From: Bacteroidota bacterium
Lineage (GTDB): Bacteria; Bacteroidota; Bacteroidia; NORP154
Direction: 5' to 3'
Assembly (NCBI GenBank): GCA_022572355.1
Contig: JACZWC010000008.1
Span: 35,941-99,940 of the forward strand
Length of the DNA stretch: 64,000 nucleotides
The first letter of the stretch is position 1. The number at the start of each line of letters is the position of its first letter. Positions 1 to 9,974 of this stretch are shown here, piece after piece. Under the pieces are notes generated by a model. It ran no database searches. It was not told the DNA's origin and worked only from the letters and a program-made list of their open reading frames with translations. A program made the translations under genes and the position numbers.

Positions 1-1
1 A

Positions 2-3000
2 TTTCTTCAGTTGGATGACTTTGGTATGGCGGCATTTAATATTTCGATAAACGGAAGTGGGATGCGCAAGGAAAATGTAACGGCGAAATTGAGAGGTGTA
101 GTGAGCCAATTGAGCATCAGGGATTATAACTATAAGAATATAGAATTGGAGGGAATAATGGCAAATCGGCTCTTTGAAGGCTCACTGAAGGTTACAGATG
201 AAAATATCGATCTGGAATTTGATGGAAACATCAATTTTAGTACCAATCCTCCCGTGTTCAATTTTAATTCCACCATAAGCCGTGCCAATTTATACGCGCT
301 GAACTTTGTAGAAAAGGAGACCACTGCTGATTTTTCAGTTGAGATGGTCTCAAATTTTGAGGGAAGTAATCTCGATAATATGCTGGGATCATTAGAATTT
401 CACAACATAAGGTACAGGCACGGGAATGGCGATGAGATAAGAGAAGATGACTTTGGCAACATTAAGCTGATAGCCTCGCGGGTTCCCGGTGAAAAATCCT
501 TACAACTCTTTGCAGACTTTGCCCAGGCAGAACTGGTCGGAAAATTCAAGGTTGCTCAATTACCCCAATCCATTAAATCGGTTGTAGGTGAACTGTTTCC
601 AGCTGCTGAATTTGAACGGAAGGGGCAAGGAGGGAAGTCCCTGGTTGCCCAGGATTTTCATTACGCAGTTTCAATCAAACAAGAGAGCAGCATATTCTCG
701 GTGTTTGTTCCGGGGCTTTCCATTTCAAAGAACTCCATGTTGCACGGCAATTATTCAAGTAGTTCAAACAGTATAACCTTATGGGGAACTTTTCCTGCGA
801 TTTCCATGGGGGAGAATAAGATCACAAACTTGGACATTGAACTTGTAATGCCAGCGGATACCTTGTATAAAAGTGCGGAATCAAAGACAAAACCACTTAA
901 CCTGATTTTTCGCGGTAGCTGTGATAAATTTACTTTTTCTGATAGCGTATGGATGTTGGAGCCTGAGTTAAGCGTAAGAGCCAGTAACGATAGTGTGAAC
1001 TTTTCATTTTTGTGGGATAACAAGAGCCAACCCGCTTACAAAGGGGAAGTAGCTGGTTATCTCAAGCTTCACGAAGCGGAAAATAAGGGTGGTCTGGGAT
1101 TTGAATTGGGGATTGACGAATCCGAAATAGTGATCACCGATTCTATCTGGACAATTGAGGCGGGCAACATGTTTTTATTTGACTCTTCCTCAATTGACAT
1201 AGAGAATTTTGTTTTTCGCAGTGGCACTAGAACAGTTAAGGTTTCCGGAGGCTCATCCAAATCGAAACCAGGCTCGATAGATGTTGAGATGAGCAATTTT
1301 GATTTGCGCATGATCAATCCATTCATGTCAAGTGCAAAGCTCAGCTGGAGCGGCAGCCTTTCGGGAATTGTCAAGTTCTCTGATGTGTTTATCAATCCTT
1401 ATGTAACAGGCGATTTAAATATTGAAGAGTTACAATTGAACGAAAGGGACTTAGGCGATGCATCGATACGCAGTTATTGGAACAATTCGCAGAAAAAAAT
1501 CAACATACACGGGACGGTAAGATCTGGAAAACTCAACACCATATTGCTGGATGGCAACTATTACCTCAACACAGAGCTGGTTAACCGGACCGATGCCCTG
1601 GATTTTGACATTAACCTGAATCGGTTCAGGGTGAGTGTTTTTGAACCATTCATAAAAAATATATTCTCTGATATTTCAGATCAGGGAGCTGCCTCTGGAA
1701 AGCTGAAATTGACAGGATCTTTAAAGGAACCCAACCTGATCGGAAGCCTCGATGTAAGTAAAGTCGGTGTAACCGTGGATTTCCTTAATACACAGTATAA
1801 TTTTGCTGATAAAGTTGTATTCACCAAGGAGTGGATCGGATTTGATGATGTAATAATAAATGACTTGAAGGGGAATAGGGCAATGGCTAAAGGAAGGATT
1901 TATCACGATCATTTAAGGAATTTTCGCTTTGATATTGAAGTGAAGCCAGAGAATCTATATACGTTGAATACCGATCAGATTCAAAATAAACTGTATTACG
2001 GGAAAGCATACACCACAGGAAATTTCACGGTTACCGGTACCCCAAAGCAAATTGTGTTGAATCTGGCGCTCACAACGGAAAGGGGTACACAATTCTTTAT
2101 TCCCCTAAATACGGATGCTGAAATATCTATGGGTGGATTTATAACTTTTATAAATCCCGCGGACACGATTTCGCGTGGGGCCTATAATAAAATAAATCAG
2201 AAATTTGAGAAGCTGCCCGAACTAAACTTCGATCTGGAAGTTACCAGGGAAGCAGAAATTCAACTGATCTTTGATGAAACTGTAGGCGATATCTTGAAAG
2301 CGAAAGGAAATGGGAATCTCAAGCTGCAGGTCAATTATGCCGGTGAGTTTAAAATATATGGTGAGTATGTGATTGAGGAGGGTGATTATCTTTTTACACT
2401 GCAAAACGTCATAAACAAGAGATTTAAGATCGAGAAGGGTGGAACGATTCAATGGAGTGGAAACCCCTATAGCGCAACCGTGGACATTGTAGCTGTTTAT
2501 GGCCTTACTGCTTCTCTATATGATCTAACCTTAGAACAGGATGACCGGCGGAGAGTCCCGGTTAATTGCATCTTGAAGATGAGTGGTAATTTGATGAATC
2601 CTGAAATTGCGTTTGATATTGAGTTTCCCAACCTCGGGGATGGCGCCGATGCGGACAACTTGCTGGCAGCTACGACAGAGCAGCAATTGAACAGGCAAAT
2701 GTTCTCATTGCTTGTATTGGGGCAATTTCAGCCTTTGAAGGGTGGAGGTCTTGAAACTTCTGGTGGAGTCGGGGCCAATACATCAGAACTACTCTCCAAT
2801 CAATTGAGTAACTGGCTGTCACAAATTAGCGAAGATTTTGATATCGGCGTTAACTACAGGCCAGGCGACGAATTGACCAGTAAAGAAGTTGAGGTGGCTT
2901 TGTCCACTCAACTGTTTGATGAGAGATTGAGCATAAATGGAAGTGTAGCGAATAACCTAAACGAAGACAATCAAAATTCTTCGAATATTGTAGGTGACTT

Positions 3001-3208
3001 TACTTTGGATTACAAAATTACCAAAGACGGCAGGTTAAAGATAAAAGCTTACAATCGCAGCAATGACACTTATCTGACAACGGACAATGCTCCGTACACC
3101 CAGGGAATTGGATTGTCATATAGTAAAGAGTTTAATACTTTGAAGGATCTTTTCAGGAGAAAAAATAAAAAACAGAAAATGAAAAGTGAATCGCCTGATA
3201 ACAATTAA
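2..3208 (+). CDS. TamB-like translocation/assembly module protein, 5-prime partial
   Basis: The reading frame is open from base 2, so the N-terminus lies outside the window; the visible part is about 1,068 residues. It is a long run of amphipathic beta strands with repeated 'G.l.l.G...nP.l.G.l.v' type units, ending in the family's C-terminal TamB/DUF490 region (bases about 2,000-3,150), including an FxLxVLGQF-like stretch near residue 900 and a basic tail. TamB proteins span the periplasm between inner and outer membranes and are linked to outer-membrane protein assembly or lipid transport. In Bacteroidota they are commonly 1,400-1,700 residues, so roughly a third is missing. fabI follows after 48 bases with its own promoter. 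The family call is firm; the exact role is inferred. Confidence 0.85.
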   Translation, partial: FLQLDDFGMAAFNISINGSGMRKENVTAKLRGVVSQLSIRDYNYKNIELEGIMANRLFEGSLKVTDENIDLEFDGNINFSTNPPVFNFNSTISRANLYALNFVEKETTADFSVEMVSNFEGSNLDNMLGSLEFHNIRYRHGNGDEIREDDFGNIKLIASRVPGEKSLQLFADFAQAELVGKFKVAQLPQSIKSVVGELFPAAEFERKGQGGKSLVAQDFHYAVSIKQESSIFSVFVPGLSISKNSMLHGNYSSSSNSITLWGTFPAISMGENKITNLDIELVMPADTLYKSAESKTKPLNLIFRGSCDKFTFSDSVWMLEPELSVRASNDSVNFSFLWDNKSQPAYKGEVAGYLKLHEAENKGGLGFELGIDESEIVITDSIWTIEAGNMFLFDSSSIDIENFVFRSGTRTVKVSGGSSKSKPGSIDVEMSNFDLRMINPFMSSAKLSWSGSLSGIVKFSDVFINPYVTGDLNIEELQLNERDLGDASIRSYWNNSQKKINIHGTVRSGKLNTILLDGNYYLNTELVNRTDALDFDINLNRFRVSVFEPFIKNIFSDISDQGAASGKLKLTGSLKEPNLIGSLDVSKVGVTVDFLNTQYNFADKVVFTKEWIGFDDVIINDLKGNRAMAKGRIYHDHLRNFRFDIEVKPENLYTLNTDQIQNKLYYGKAYTTGNFTVTGTPKQIVLNLALTTERGTQFFIPLNTDAEISMGGFITFINPADTISRGAYNKINQKFEKLPELNFDLEVTREAEIQLIFDETVGDILKAKGNGNLKLQVNYAGEFKIYGEYVIEEGDYLFTLQNVINKRFKIEKGGTIQWSGNPYSATVDIVAVYGLTASLYDLTLEQDDRRRVPVNCILKMSGNLMNPEIAFDIEFPNLGDGADADNLLAATTEQQLNRQMFSLLVLGQFQPLKGGGLETSGGVGANTSELLSNQLSNWLSQISEDFDIGVNYRPGDELTSKEVEVALSTQLFDERLSINGSVANNLNEDNQNSSNIVGDFTLDYKITKDGRLKIKAYNRSNDTYLTTDNAPYTQGIGLSYSKEFNTLKDLFRRKNKKQKMKSESPDNN

Positions 3209-3215
3209 CAAACCT

Positions 3216-3223
3216 TATATTTG
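3216..3223 (+). promoter_or_regulatory. Bacteroidota -7 box (TATATTTG) for fabI
   Basis: TATATTTG followed by GCCCCC matches the Bacteroidota sigma -7 consensus TAnnTTTG and sits 33 bases before the fabI start codon. No convincing TTG -33 element is visible at the usual spacing. Confidence 0.55.
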
Positions 3224-3256
3224 CCCCCTTCAATCGCAACAAATACTTTTTGAACG

Positions 3257-4069
3257 ATGGCTCACGACTTATTAAAAGGAAAAAACGGAATCATTTTTGG
3301 CGCTCTGGATGAAAAATCATTGGCGTGGAAAACCGCAGTGAAGGCGCATGAAGAGGGCGCAAAAATTATACTTACCAATGCCCCTGTAGCACTGAGAATG
3401 GGCAAGATCGAAGAACTGGCGGAAAAATGTGAAACTGAAGTTATCATCGCGGACGCAACGGACATGAATGATCTGGAAAATCTGTTTACTAAATCCACTG
3501 AAATACTGGGGGGTAAGATAGATTTTGTATTGCATTCTATCGGGATGTCTCCAAACGTAAGAAAGAATTTTCCATACACTGAAATTAACCATGCTCACTT
3601 TTTGAAAACACTGGACATATCCGCTCTCTCACTACATAAGTTGTTACAGGCAGCCCATAAGTTAGACGCCATTAACGAATGGGGATCGGTGGTTGCACTC
3701 ACTTATATCGCTGCGCAGAGAACTATGCCCGGATATGGCGACATGGCCGATGCTAAAGCGGTTTTGGAGTCCATTACCCGGAGTTTTGGTTACTACTACG
3801 GTAGAGAAAAAAATGTGAGGATTAATACCATATCACAGTCTCCAACGCTTACCACAGCGGGGTCGGGTATTAAAGGATTTAATTCTTTTTACAACTACGC
3901 CAATAAAATTGCACCGCTGGGAAATGCCTCAGGCGAGAGCTGTGCCGATTATTGTATTTCTCTTTTTTCAGACTATACACGAATGGTGACCATGCAAAAT
4001 CTTTTCCATGATGGTGGTTTTTCATTTACGCTTTCTTCAGACGAGGTACTGGCGCATTTTGAGGAATAA
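3257..4069 (+). CDS. fabI: Enoyl-[acyl-carrier-protein] reductase (NADH)
   Basis: This 270-residue short-chain dehydrogenase-fold protein catalyses the last step of each fatty acid elongation cycle, reducing enoyl-ACP with NAD(P)H in the cytoplasm. The divergent FabI glycine motif lies near residue 15 (IIFGALDEKSLAW), and the FabI catalytic pattern is present as Tyr150, Tyr160 and Lys167 (Tyr-x6-Lys within PGYGDMADAK). The NTISQSPTLTTAGSGIKGF stretch around residue 195 is the substrate loop typical of Bacteroidota FabI. The length is normal. It is monocistronic, with a TATATTTG box upstream, and the next gene has its own -7 box. This is the target of triclosan-type inhibitors in many bacteria. 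Confidence 0.95.
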   Translation: MAHDLLKGKNGIIFGALDEKSLAWKTAVKAHEEGAKIILTNAPVALRMGKIEELAEKCETEVIIADATDMNDLENLFTKSTEILGGKIDFVLHSIGMSPNVRKNFPYTEINHAHFLKTLDISALSLHKLLQAAHKLDAINEWGSVVALTYIAAQRTMPGYGDMADAKAVLESITRSFGYYYGREKNVRINTISQSPTLTTAGSGIKGFNSFYNYANKIAPLGNASGESCADYCISLFSDYTRMVTMQNLFHDGGFSFTLSSDEVLAHFEE

Positions 4070-4086
4070 TTTGGTTCGAATTTTGC

Positions 4087-4094
4087 TATCTTTG
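4087..4094 (+). promoter_or_regulatory. Bacteroidota -7 box (TATCTTTG) for the propeller-caspase gene
   Basis: TATCTTTG lies 33 bases before the start codon, the same spacing as at fabI. TTG triplets occur upstream, but not at ideal spacing. Confidence 0.5.
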
Positions 4095-4126
4095 GTTAAA
4101 CAATAATAATTTCTAAAAATACGCTT

Positions 4127-6001
4127 ATGAAAAGGTTAGTTTTCATTTTGGCAGTGTTTCTTTTGCCGCAATTACTTCATGCCCAAGAGGAAACGGCAGA
4201 TTGGTTTATTTTTAAAATTACCAATTCAGGAATGAAGAGCAATCATGTGAATATGGTTGCAATGGACAAGGATGGTAGTATATGGATAGGAGCCACATCT
4301 GAAAGTGGGGGATTGTGTGAATTTGATGGAAAGGATTGGGTTGTGTACAATACCAGCAATTCGCCAATTCCTGATAATCGAGTCAATGCGGTAACTGTAG
4401 ATGGAACTGGTAAAAAGTGGATTGGAACAGATCGTGGGCTCGCTAGCTATTATAAGGGCAAGTGGGAGATCTTCCACTCTTCAAATTCTGCTTTGCCTAC
4501 CAATACTGTCAGGTGCGTTGCAGTTGATAACTCCGGGGCAAAGTGGCTGGGCACAGCTGCAGGGCTGGTAAGGCTGGATGGCACAACCTGGTCAACATTT
4601 AATTCGCGAAATACGATCATACCCAATAATATGATCAATGCCGTGTGTGTTGATGGTAACAACGGCGTATGGGCGGGAACCACTGAAGGGTTGGTTCGTT
4701 ATGAGCAAGGAAAATCAGCTATTGATGAGAAGAATTGGACGGTATACAATAAAAAGAACTCTGGCTTGCCCAATGACTATATAACCTGTGTAACCGTCGA
4801 CTTCAATGAAAATATATGGGCAGGAACGCAAACAAAAGGGATTGCCAGGTTTGATGGAAAGGAATGGAAGGTATTTGGTAAAGCTGAAGGTTTACCGGAT
4901 AACAAGGTTACCACAGTTGCTCCTGACGAGAATGGTGTGGTTTGGGTAGGAACCCAGAATGGATTGGCAATGTTCAATCCGGATGGAGAAAAATGGACGG
5001 TTTTTACCACTGAAAATTCAGATCTGTCCGATAATTCAATCACCTATATCACAGTTGATATGAAAGGGAATAAATGGATTGGCACTGATGTAGGCTTGTC
5101 TGTATACAAGGAGAATGGATTAAAATTTTCGGTTTATACTGCTAAGTATTTGTTTAAGAATGAGCGACTCGCGCAACAGATAAATAAACCACAGGATAAT
5201 CCGGCAACACTATTCAGGGGAAGCGGAGATCCGTTAAAGGGTCTCAATGTTTCGACAGCGATTAAAAACATGGAGATCGGTAAATATTATGCCTTAATAA
5301 TTGGCATCGATAATTATAAGGGTGTCTGGAGTCCATTAAATAATGCAGTGAACGATGCGAAAGCCGTGCAACAATTATTAAAGTCCAAGTACAGGTTTGA
5401 CGAATTTAGAATGTTGCTGAATGAAAAAGCTACCAGAGCCAACATTATTCAGGAATTGGAAAGGTTGGTGGACGTGGTTAAACCCAGGGACAATGTGTTT
5501 GTGTATTATTCGGGCCATGGCGAGTACAAACAAAACCTCAACAAAGGGTATTGGGTTCCAGCAGATGCGACTACAGCTTCTACGTCACAGTATGTTTCTA
5601 ATTCTGATCTCAAGACTTTCTTAGGGGGAATAAAATCTAAGCATACGTTGCTCGTTGCAGATGCTTGCTTTAGTGGTGACATATTTAGAGGACAAACCGT
5701 TTCGGTTCCCTTCGAAAACTCTGAGAGATACTATAAGAACGTTCACAATTTGATCTCCAGGCATGCTTTAACTTCGGGTGGGGTGGAACCAGTAATGGAC
5801 GGAGGGCGCGATGGCCACTCAGTTTTTGCATATTATCTGCTTAAAGCGTTGAATAACAATCAAAGTGAGTTCTACGATGCGAGCGAACTCTATAACAGCA
5901 TCAGGATACCGGTTATAAATAATTCTGTACAGTCACCGAAATTCCAGCCCATTAAAAATACTGGAGATGAAGGTGGCCAATTCGTTTTCATAAAAAAGTA
6001 A
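4127..6001 (+). CDS. Secreted beta-propeller/caspase-like (C14) fusion protein
   Basis: The 624-residue product starts with a clear signal peptide (residues 1-19, ending LLHAQ). Residues about 25-340 are seven or so repeats with the two-component-regulator propeller signature (V..D..G..WIGT..GL..YDG..W), forming a likely 7-bladed sensor propeller. Residues about 385-624 are a caspase-fold peptidase: YYALIIGIDNY opens the domain, His464 sits in YYSGHG and Cys514 in ADACFSG, giving an intact His-Cys dyad. Metacaspase-like C14 peptidases cleave after basic residues in known cases. Export to periplasm or outside is implied by the signal peptide, and no T9SS tail is visible. The substrate and ligand are unknown. 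It is alone in its transcription unit. Confidence 0.85.
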   Translation: MKRLVFILAVFLLPQLLHAQEETADWFIFKITNSGMKSNHVNMVAMDKDGSIWIGATSESGGLCEFDGKDWVVYNTSNSPIPDNRVNAVTVDGTGKKWIGTDRGLASYYKGKWEIFHSSNSALPTNTVRCVAVDNSGAKWLGTAAGLVRLDGTTWSTFNSRNTIIPNNMINAVCVDGNNGVWAGTTEGLVRYEQGKSAIDEKNWTVYNKKNSGLPNDYITCVTVDFNENIWAGTQTKGIARFDGKEWKVFGKAEGLPDNKVTTVAPDENGVVWVGTQNGLAMFNPDGEKWTVFTTENSDLSDNSITYITVDMKGNKWIGTDVGLSVYKENGLKFSVYTAKYLFKNERLAQQINKPQDNPATLFRGSGDPLKGLNVSTAIKNMEIGKYYALIIGIDNYKGVWSPLNNAVNDAKAVQQLLKSKYRFDEFRMLLNEKATRANIIQELERLVDVVKPRDNVFVYYSGHGEYKQNLNKGYWVPADATTASTSQYVSNSDLKTFLGGIKSKHTLLVADACFSGDIFRGQTVSVPFENSERYYKNVHNLISRHALTSGGVEPVMDGGRDGHSVFAYYLLKALNNNQSEFYDASELYNSIRIPVINNSVQSPKFQPIKNTGDEGGQFVFIKK

Positions 6002-6129
6002 GTTAGGTACCGGTAGTTCCACATTTCAAAGTTCAATTTGTAAATCCATTTCCTTGCGCCACCGCTATAGCTTCAGCGCACGCGGTTGGAGGTAGATTGC
6101 ATTCATTTGGCCGTGTCAGTACCATAGCA

Positions 6130-6184
6130 GGCTGCTTCTGGCAACTGGTTTCTGGCTTTTGCAAGTTGCCAGTAGCCAGCAGCC
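6130..6184. repeat. Imperfect intergenic palindrome built from CTGGC/GCCAG repeats
   Basis: GGCTGC at 6130-6135 pairs with GCAGCC at 6179-6184. Inside it, CTGGCAACTGG-type and TTGCCAGTAGCCAG-type repeats can pair imperfectly. It fills the middle of the 260-base gap between the propeller-caspase and DUF2851 genes. Similar low-complexity CTGGC/GCCAG linkers occur between genes in Bacteroidota. It may act as a weak terminator, although no T-run follows. Confidence 0.45.
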
Positions 6185-6261
6185 AGTAGCCTGGGTTGGT
6201 GTGAGATGATATATGCAAAACTTCCTTGAAAGATGCAGTTGATTAATAAATTTATTCATTT

Positions 6262-7542
6262 ATGAATGAAGAGTTTCTTCATTACATCTGGAAATTCCAG
6301 TTGTTAGATCATGGGGTATTGAAGAGTGCTTCCGGTGATATTATTGAAGTTGTCCATCCCGGCATTCAGAATACCGATGCTGGTCCGGATTTTTTCAATT
6401 CAAAAGTCAGGATAGGAAAAACTCTTTGGGTGGGAAATGTAGAAATACATGTGCGATCATCAGATTGGAATCGCCATGGACATTCCACAGACGATGCTTA
6501 TAGCAATGTGATACTTCATGTTGTCTATGTGGATGATGCTGAGATTCATGACAAAAACAAGCGATTGCTTCCGACACTGCAGATTGAAAATAAATTCCCT
6601 ATAAAACTTCAGGATAATTATGCTAGGTTACTCAGAAGCCGAGCATGGGTGCCTTGCGCTTCAGCTTTTAACGCTGTTGTTCAAGATAAATTTTTCATCA
6701 ATAACTATCTGGAAAGTGTATTGATATCCAGGATGGAAAAGAAATCGTCTGTGATATTCACTTCTCTGAAATACAGCAACAACAACTGGGAAGAAACATT
6801 TTATTGGTCATTGGCAAGGAGCTTCGGTTTTAAAACGAACGCCGAACCCTTTGAGCTTTTGGCGCGGTCCATACCTTTATCAATTATCAATAAGCATCGG
6901 GAAAACCGGCTTCAAATCGAGGCATTGTTATTTGGACAAGCAGGTTTTTTGCATGAGGGAATGAATGGCGAATACCCCCGGCGGCTCTTTTGGGAATATG
7001 AGTTTTTGAGAAGAAAATACAACCTGGATCCTTACGCCAGGCATCTTTGGAAATTCCTAAGGCTGAGGCCGGGTAATTTCCCAACTCTAAGGCTTGCGCA
7101 ATTCGCTCATCTGCTCAGTACCTCACATAATCTCTTTCATATGGTAAGGGAATTCCAATCCTTGAGGGAATTGCGTAGGATCTTTGTGGTCGAAGCTTCT
7201 GACTACTGGAATACGCACTATAATTTTGACAGGAAAGTGGCGAGATCTTTCCGAAAGGTGTTGGGAAGTGGATCCATAGATTCTATTCTGATAAATTCAG
7301 TGGTTCCATTCTTATTTGTTTTTGGGCACAACAACGGGTTGCAGGAATACAAAGACAAATCATTAGAATTACTGCAGTCTATTCCCGCCGAAAATAACGT
7401 CGTGGTAAACAACTGGAGACGACTGGGATATAGAGCAACTTCAGCGTTGTTCTCACAGGCTTTGATAGAGCTCAAAGAGGAATATTGCCAAAAGAAAAAA
7501 TGTCTATCTTGTGGTGTAGGCAATCGGATATTGAAAAATTGA
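6262..7542 (+). CDS. DUF2851 family protein
   Basis: This 426-residue protein is recognisable from its N-terminus (MNEEFLHYIWKFQL, then G.....G..I.....G..NTDAGPDF) and from WVGNVEIHVRSSDWNRHGH at about residues 52-70, which is typical of the Bacteroidota DUF2851 family. The charged, aspartate- and histidine-bearing core resembles nuclease-like folds, but no function is established. The C-terminus carries CQKKKCLSC, a possible metal-binding cysteine cluster. The PspC-domain gene follows after 7 bases, so the two are probably co-transcribed. Confidence 0.8.
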   Translation: MNEEFLHYIWKFQLLDHGVLKSASGDIIEVVHPGIQNTDAGPDFFNSKVRIGKTLWVGNVEIHVRSSDWNRHGHSTDDAYSNVILHVVYVDDAEIHDKNKRLLPTLQIENKFPIKLQDNYARLLRSRAWVPCASAFNAVVQDKFFINNYLESVLISRMEKKSSVIFTSLKYSNNNWEETFYWSLARSFGFKTNAEPFELLARSIPLSIINKHRENRLQIEALLFGQAGFLHEGMNGEYPRRLFWEYEFLRRKYNLDPYARHLWKFLRLRPGNFPTLRLAQFAHLLSTSHNLFHMVREFQSLRELRRIFVVEASDYWNTHYNFDRKVARSFRKVLGSGSIDSILINSVVPFLFVFGHNNGLQEYKDKSLELLQSIPAENNVVVNNWRRLGYRATSALFSQALIELKEEYCQKKKCLSCGVGNRILKN

Positions 7543-7549
7543 TAACCTG

Positions 7550-7780
7550 ATGATTGAGAGTATTCAGTCCTTCTTTGAGAAATTTGCATTTGGTGTCTGT
7601 GCTTGGTGGGGCCATAAATTGGGGATTGAATCTTCGAAGATCAGGTTGTTTTTTATTTATCTATCTTTTATTACACTGGGGTCACCGATCATAATTTACC
7701 TGATCATGGCGTTTGTTTTGGAGCATAAGAAGTTCTTTAAGCTGAACAAAAAGCGCAAAACTATTTGGGATTTGGAGTAG
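7550..7780 (+). CDS. PspC-domain small membrane protein
   Basis: This 76-residue protein has the PspC-domain layout: a short amphipathic start, [22 protein letters not shown] (residues about 14-35), and one hydrophobic segment ([22 protein letters not shown]). PspC-type proteins are inner-membrane components of envelope-stress responses in proteobacteria; in Bacteroidota they are mostly uncharacterised. It follows the DUF2851 gene with only 7 bases between, which suggests one operon. Confidence 0.8.
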   Translation: MIESIQSFFEKFAFGVCAWWGHKLGIESSKIRLFFIYLSFITLGSPIIIYLIMAFVLEHKKFFKLNKKRKTIWDLE

Positions 7781-7804
7781 TAATTTCAAATCTTATTACA
7801 TTTG
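7771..7804 (+). promoter_or_regulatory. Promoter for the AGCS symporter (TTTG / TACATTTG)
   Basis: TACATTTG at 7797-7804 fits the -7 consensus and lies 28 bases before the start codon. A TTTG at 7771-7774 sits 22 bases upstream, close to the usual -33 spacing. Confidence 0.6.
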
Positions 7805-7832
7805 CACCTTCTTTAACCTATTCTCAGACTCC

Positions 7833-9368
7833 ATGAAGAGACTTACCCTATTCATACTCACTTTATTATCTCCACTTATCCTGCTTGCGCAAGAGGCTGA
7901 GCAATCTTTAGACGAAAAGATCAACGAGTGGATGGAACCGGCCACCGCAGCTATTTCAAGTGTGGTTTTCTATACGATCCACTTTACTGATGAAATTGCA
8001 ATTCCATTTGTATTGATCTGGTTAGTTGTGGGAGCCCTGGTTTTTACAGTTTATATGAAGTTCATCAATATTAGGGGCTTCAAATTAGCTATTGACATTG
8101 TAAGGGGAGTGTATAGCAATCCCAATGACAAAGGAGAAGTATCTCACTTTCAGGCACTAACCGCTGCACTTTCAGGAACTGTTGGCTTAGGGAATATTGC
8201 CGGTGTTGCGATCGCAATTTCATTAGGTGGGCCTGGAGCAACTTTTTGGATGATTATTGCTGGTATTCTGGGTATGTCATCAAAATTTGTAGAATGTACA
8301 TTGGGTGTAAAATATCGCATTGAGAATGAAGACGGTTCTTTCTCTGGTGGACCCATGTATTACTTGAGCAGGGGCTTTGAAGAACGAGGATTTGGAGGAA
8401 TAGGTAAAGTGCTAGCTGTGTTTTTTGCCATTATGTGCATCGGGGGATCTATAGGAGGGGGAAACATGTTTCAGGTCAACCAGGCGTTTCAGCAATTTGA
8501 AGCAGTAACCGGAGGCGCCGATAGCTTCATATACGGTAAAGGGTGGTTATTCGGTCTTGTGATGGCTGGGCTTGTAGGTATTGTTATAATAGGAGGTATT
8601 AAGAGTATTGCAAGGGTAACGGATAAAATTGTTCCCTTCATGTGTGGAATCTACGTATTAGCTGCCCTGGTTATTCTGTTTGGCAACTTTACTTTGATTC
8701 CCCAGGCTTTTGGACTTATTATTACCGGTGCATTTACACCAGTTGCCATTGGCGGGGGTTTTGTGGGTGTGCTAATCCAAGGATTTAAAAGGGCTGCTTT
8801 CTCGAATGAAGCCGGTATAGGATCTGCGTCTATTGCTCATTCAGCGGTCAAAACCAATGAACCAATAACTGAAGGTTTAGTAGCACTTCTGGAGCCGTTT
8901 ATTGATACCATTATTGTTTGCACCATGACTGCCCTGGTAATCGTGATTACCGGCACAATTGATGCTGAAGGAGTATGGCATCCTCTGGGCCAGGGCAACG
9001 GTATTGATCTTACTTCTAAAGCCTTTGCCAGCGTAATTACGTGGTTTCCCTTAATTCTGGCAGTGGCAGTTATCTTGTTTGCTTTCTCTACCATGATAAC
9101 TTGGTCTTACTACGGTATCAAGTCATGGAAGTATTTGTTTGGCCATACGAAGGCTGCAGATATCAGTTTCAAGATCATGTTCTGCACTTTCGTGGTGATC
9201 GGAGCTGCCATGCAACTGGGAAGCGTTGTAGACTTTTCAGATGCGATGATATTCGCCATGTGTTTCCCAAATATAATTGGATTGTACATCATGGCACCTG
9301 CTGTTAAAAAGGACTTGATCAACTTCTTAGACAGAGTGAAGAGCGGGGAAATCAAAAGATATAAATAG
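7833..9368 (+). CDS. Alanine/glycine:cation symporter (AGCS family)
   Basis: The 511-residue protein has the AGCS signatures: [29 protein letters not shown] (about residues 111-140), FSGGPMYYL, and [16 protein letters not shown] (about residues 330-345). About ten hydrophobic transmembrane segments follow. The family imports alanine or glycine together with Na+ or H+ across the inner membrane. Residues 1-19 form a cleavable signal-like leader ending in LLAQ, ahead of a soluble stretch of about 30 residues, an N-terminal addition often seen in Bacteroidota members. The substrate is inferred only from family. A convergent small gene ends 12 bases downstream. Confidence 0.92.
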   Translation: MKRLTLFILTLLSPLILLAQEAEQSLDEKINEWMEPATAAISSVVFYTIHFTDEIAIPFVLIWLVVGALVFTVYMKFINIRGFKLAIDIVRGVYSNPNDKGEVSHFQALTAALSGTVGLGNIAGVAIAISLGGPGATFWMIIAGILGMSSKFVECTLGVKYRIENEDGSFSGGPMYYLSRGFEERGFGGIGKVLAVFFAIMCIGGSIGGGNMFQVNQAFQQFEAVTGGADSFIYGKGWLFGLVMAGLVGIVIIGGIKSIARVTDKIVPFMCGIYVLAALVILFGNFTLIPQAFGLIITGAFTPVAIGGGFVGVLIQGFKRAAFSNEAGIGSASIAHSAVKTNEPITEGLVALLEPFIDTIIVCTMTALVIVITGTIDAEGVWHPLGQGNGIDLTSKAFASVITWFPLILAVAVILFAFSTMITWSYYGIKSWKYLFGHTKAADISFKIMFCTFVVIGAAMQLGSVVDFSDAMIFAMCFPNIIGLYIMAPAVKKDLINFLDRVKSGEIKRYK

Positions 9369-9379
9369 TCAATTCTCTG

Positions 9380-9739
9380 TTAGTTACATCCGTTAGCGGC
9401 CCTGCACGCTTGGTATGCTGCTATATAAACAAGTATGTCACCAACACTTAAACCCAACTGGTTTGATGGGTTGTTCGCCCAGTTATTGGCGTGGTTTAGT
9501 TCATTTCCGTAGTTGCTTTGAAATGTACCCGTTAAATTCGTGCTGTTATTGTTAGGCCCGATGTGAAAAAACAGGAGCTTGTTCCATGAGAACCCTTGAT
9601 TATTAACTTGACTGCCGAGCATATCTTCTAAAAATTGATCAAGGCATTGTTGACAGGGATTGCCTTGCTGGGCTGTTACATGGTTAGGGATAACAATAAA
9701 CAAGTAACAAATCAACGCTATGTACAATATTCTTTTCAT
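9380..9739 (-). CDS. Hypothetical small secreted protein
   Basis: This 119-residue product has a signal peptide (residues 1-23, ending VTAQ), followed by a cysteine pair (CQQC) and a C-terminal pair of cysteines (YQACRAANGC), so disulfides are likely outside the cytoplasm. The middle is asparagine-rich. I recognise no family. It converges on the symporter gene with an 11-base gap and no visible terminator hairpin between them. Confidence 0.6.
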   Translation of the reverse strand: MKRILYIALICYLFIVIPNHVTAQQGNPCQQCLDQFLEDMLGSQVNNQGFSWNKLLFFHIGPNNNSTNLTGTFQSNYGNELNHANNWANNPSNQLGLSVGDILVYIAAYQACRAANGCN

Positions 9740-9902
9740 AAACGGTTATTCAAAAATTTGGTTTGTCACTCATTTTAACGAACAACCGGCATAACTGTTA
9801 AGCAGAACATGTAAGCTGGATACTGCAATTATTGTAGGTATTTGTCCTACAGTTTATTGTTTTATCAACGTATTCAGGGGTTATTCAGATAGAGAACGGA
9901 AG

Positions 9903-9936
9903 TTTGACGCTGTCTAATTGCTAATTTTTATCTTTG
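9903..9936 (+). promoter_or_regulatory. Promoter for the helix-hairpin-helix protein gene
   Basis: TTTG at 9903-9906 and TATCTTTG at 9929-9936 are separated by 22 bases, close to the Bacteroidota -33/-7 arrangement. The GTG start of the gene lies 38 bases downstream. Confidence 0.65.
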
Positions 9937-9974
9937 CATTTTTATAAAACCCATCATAATTTGACCCTCAGTAC

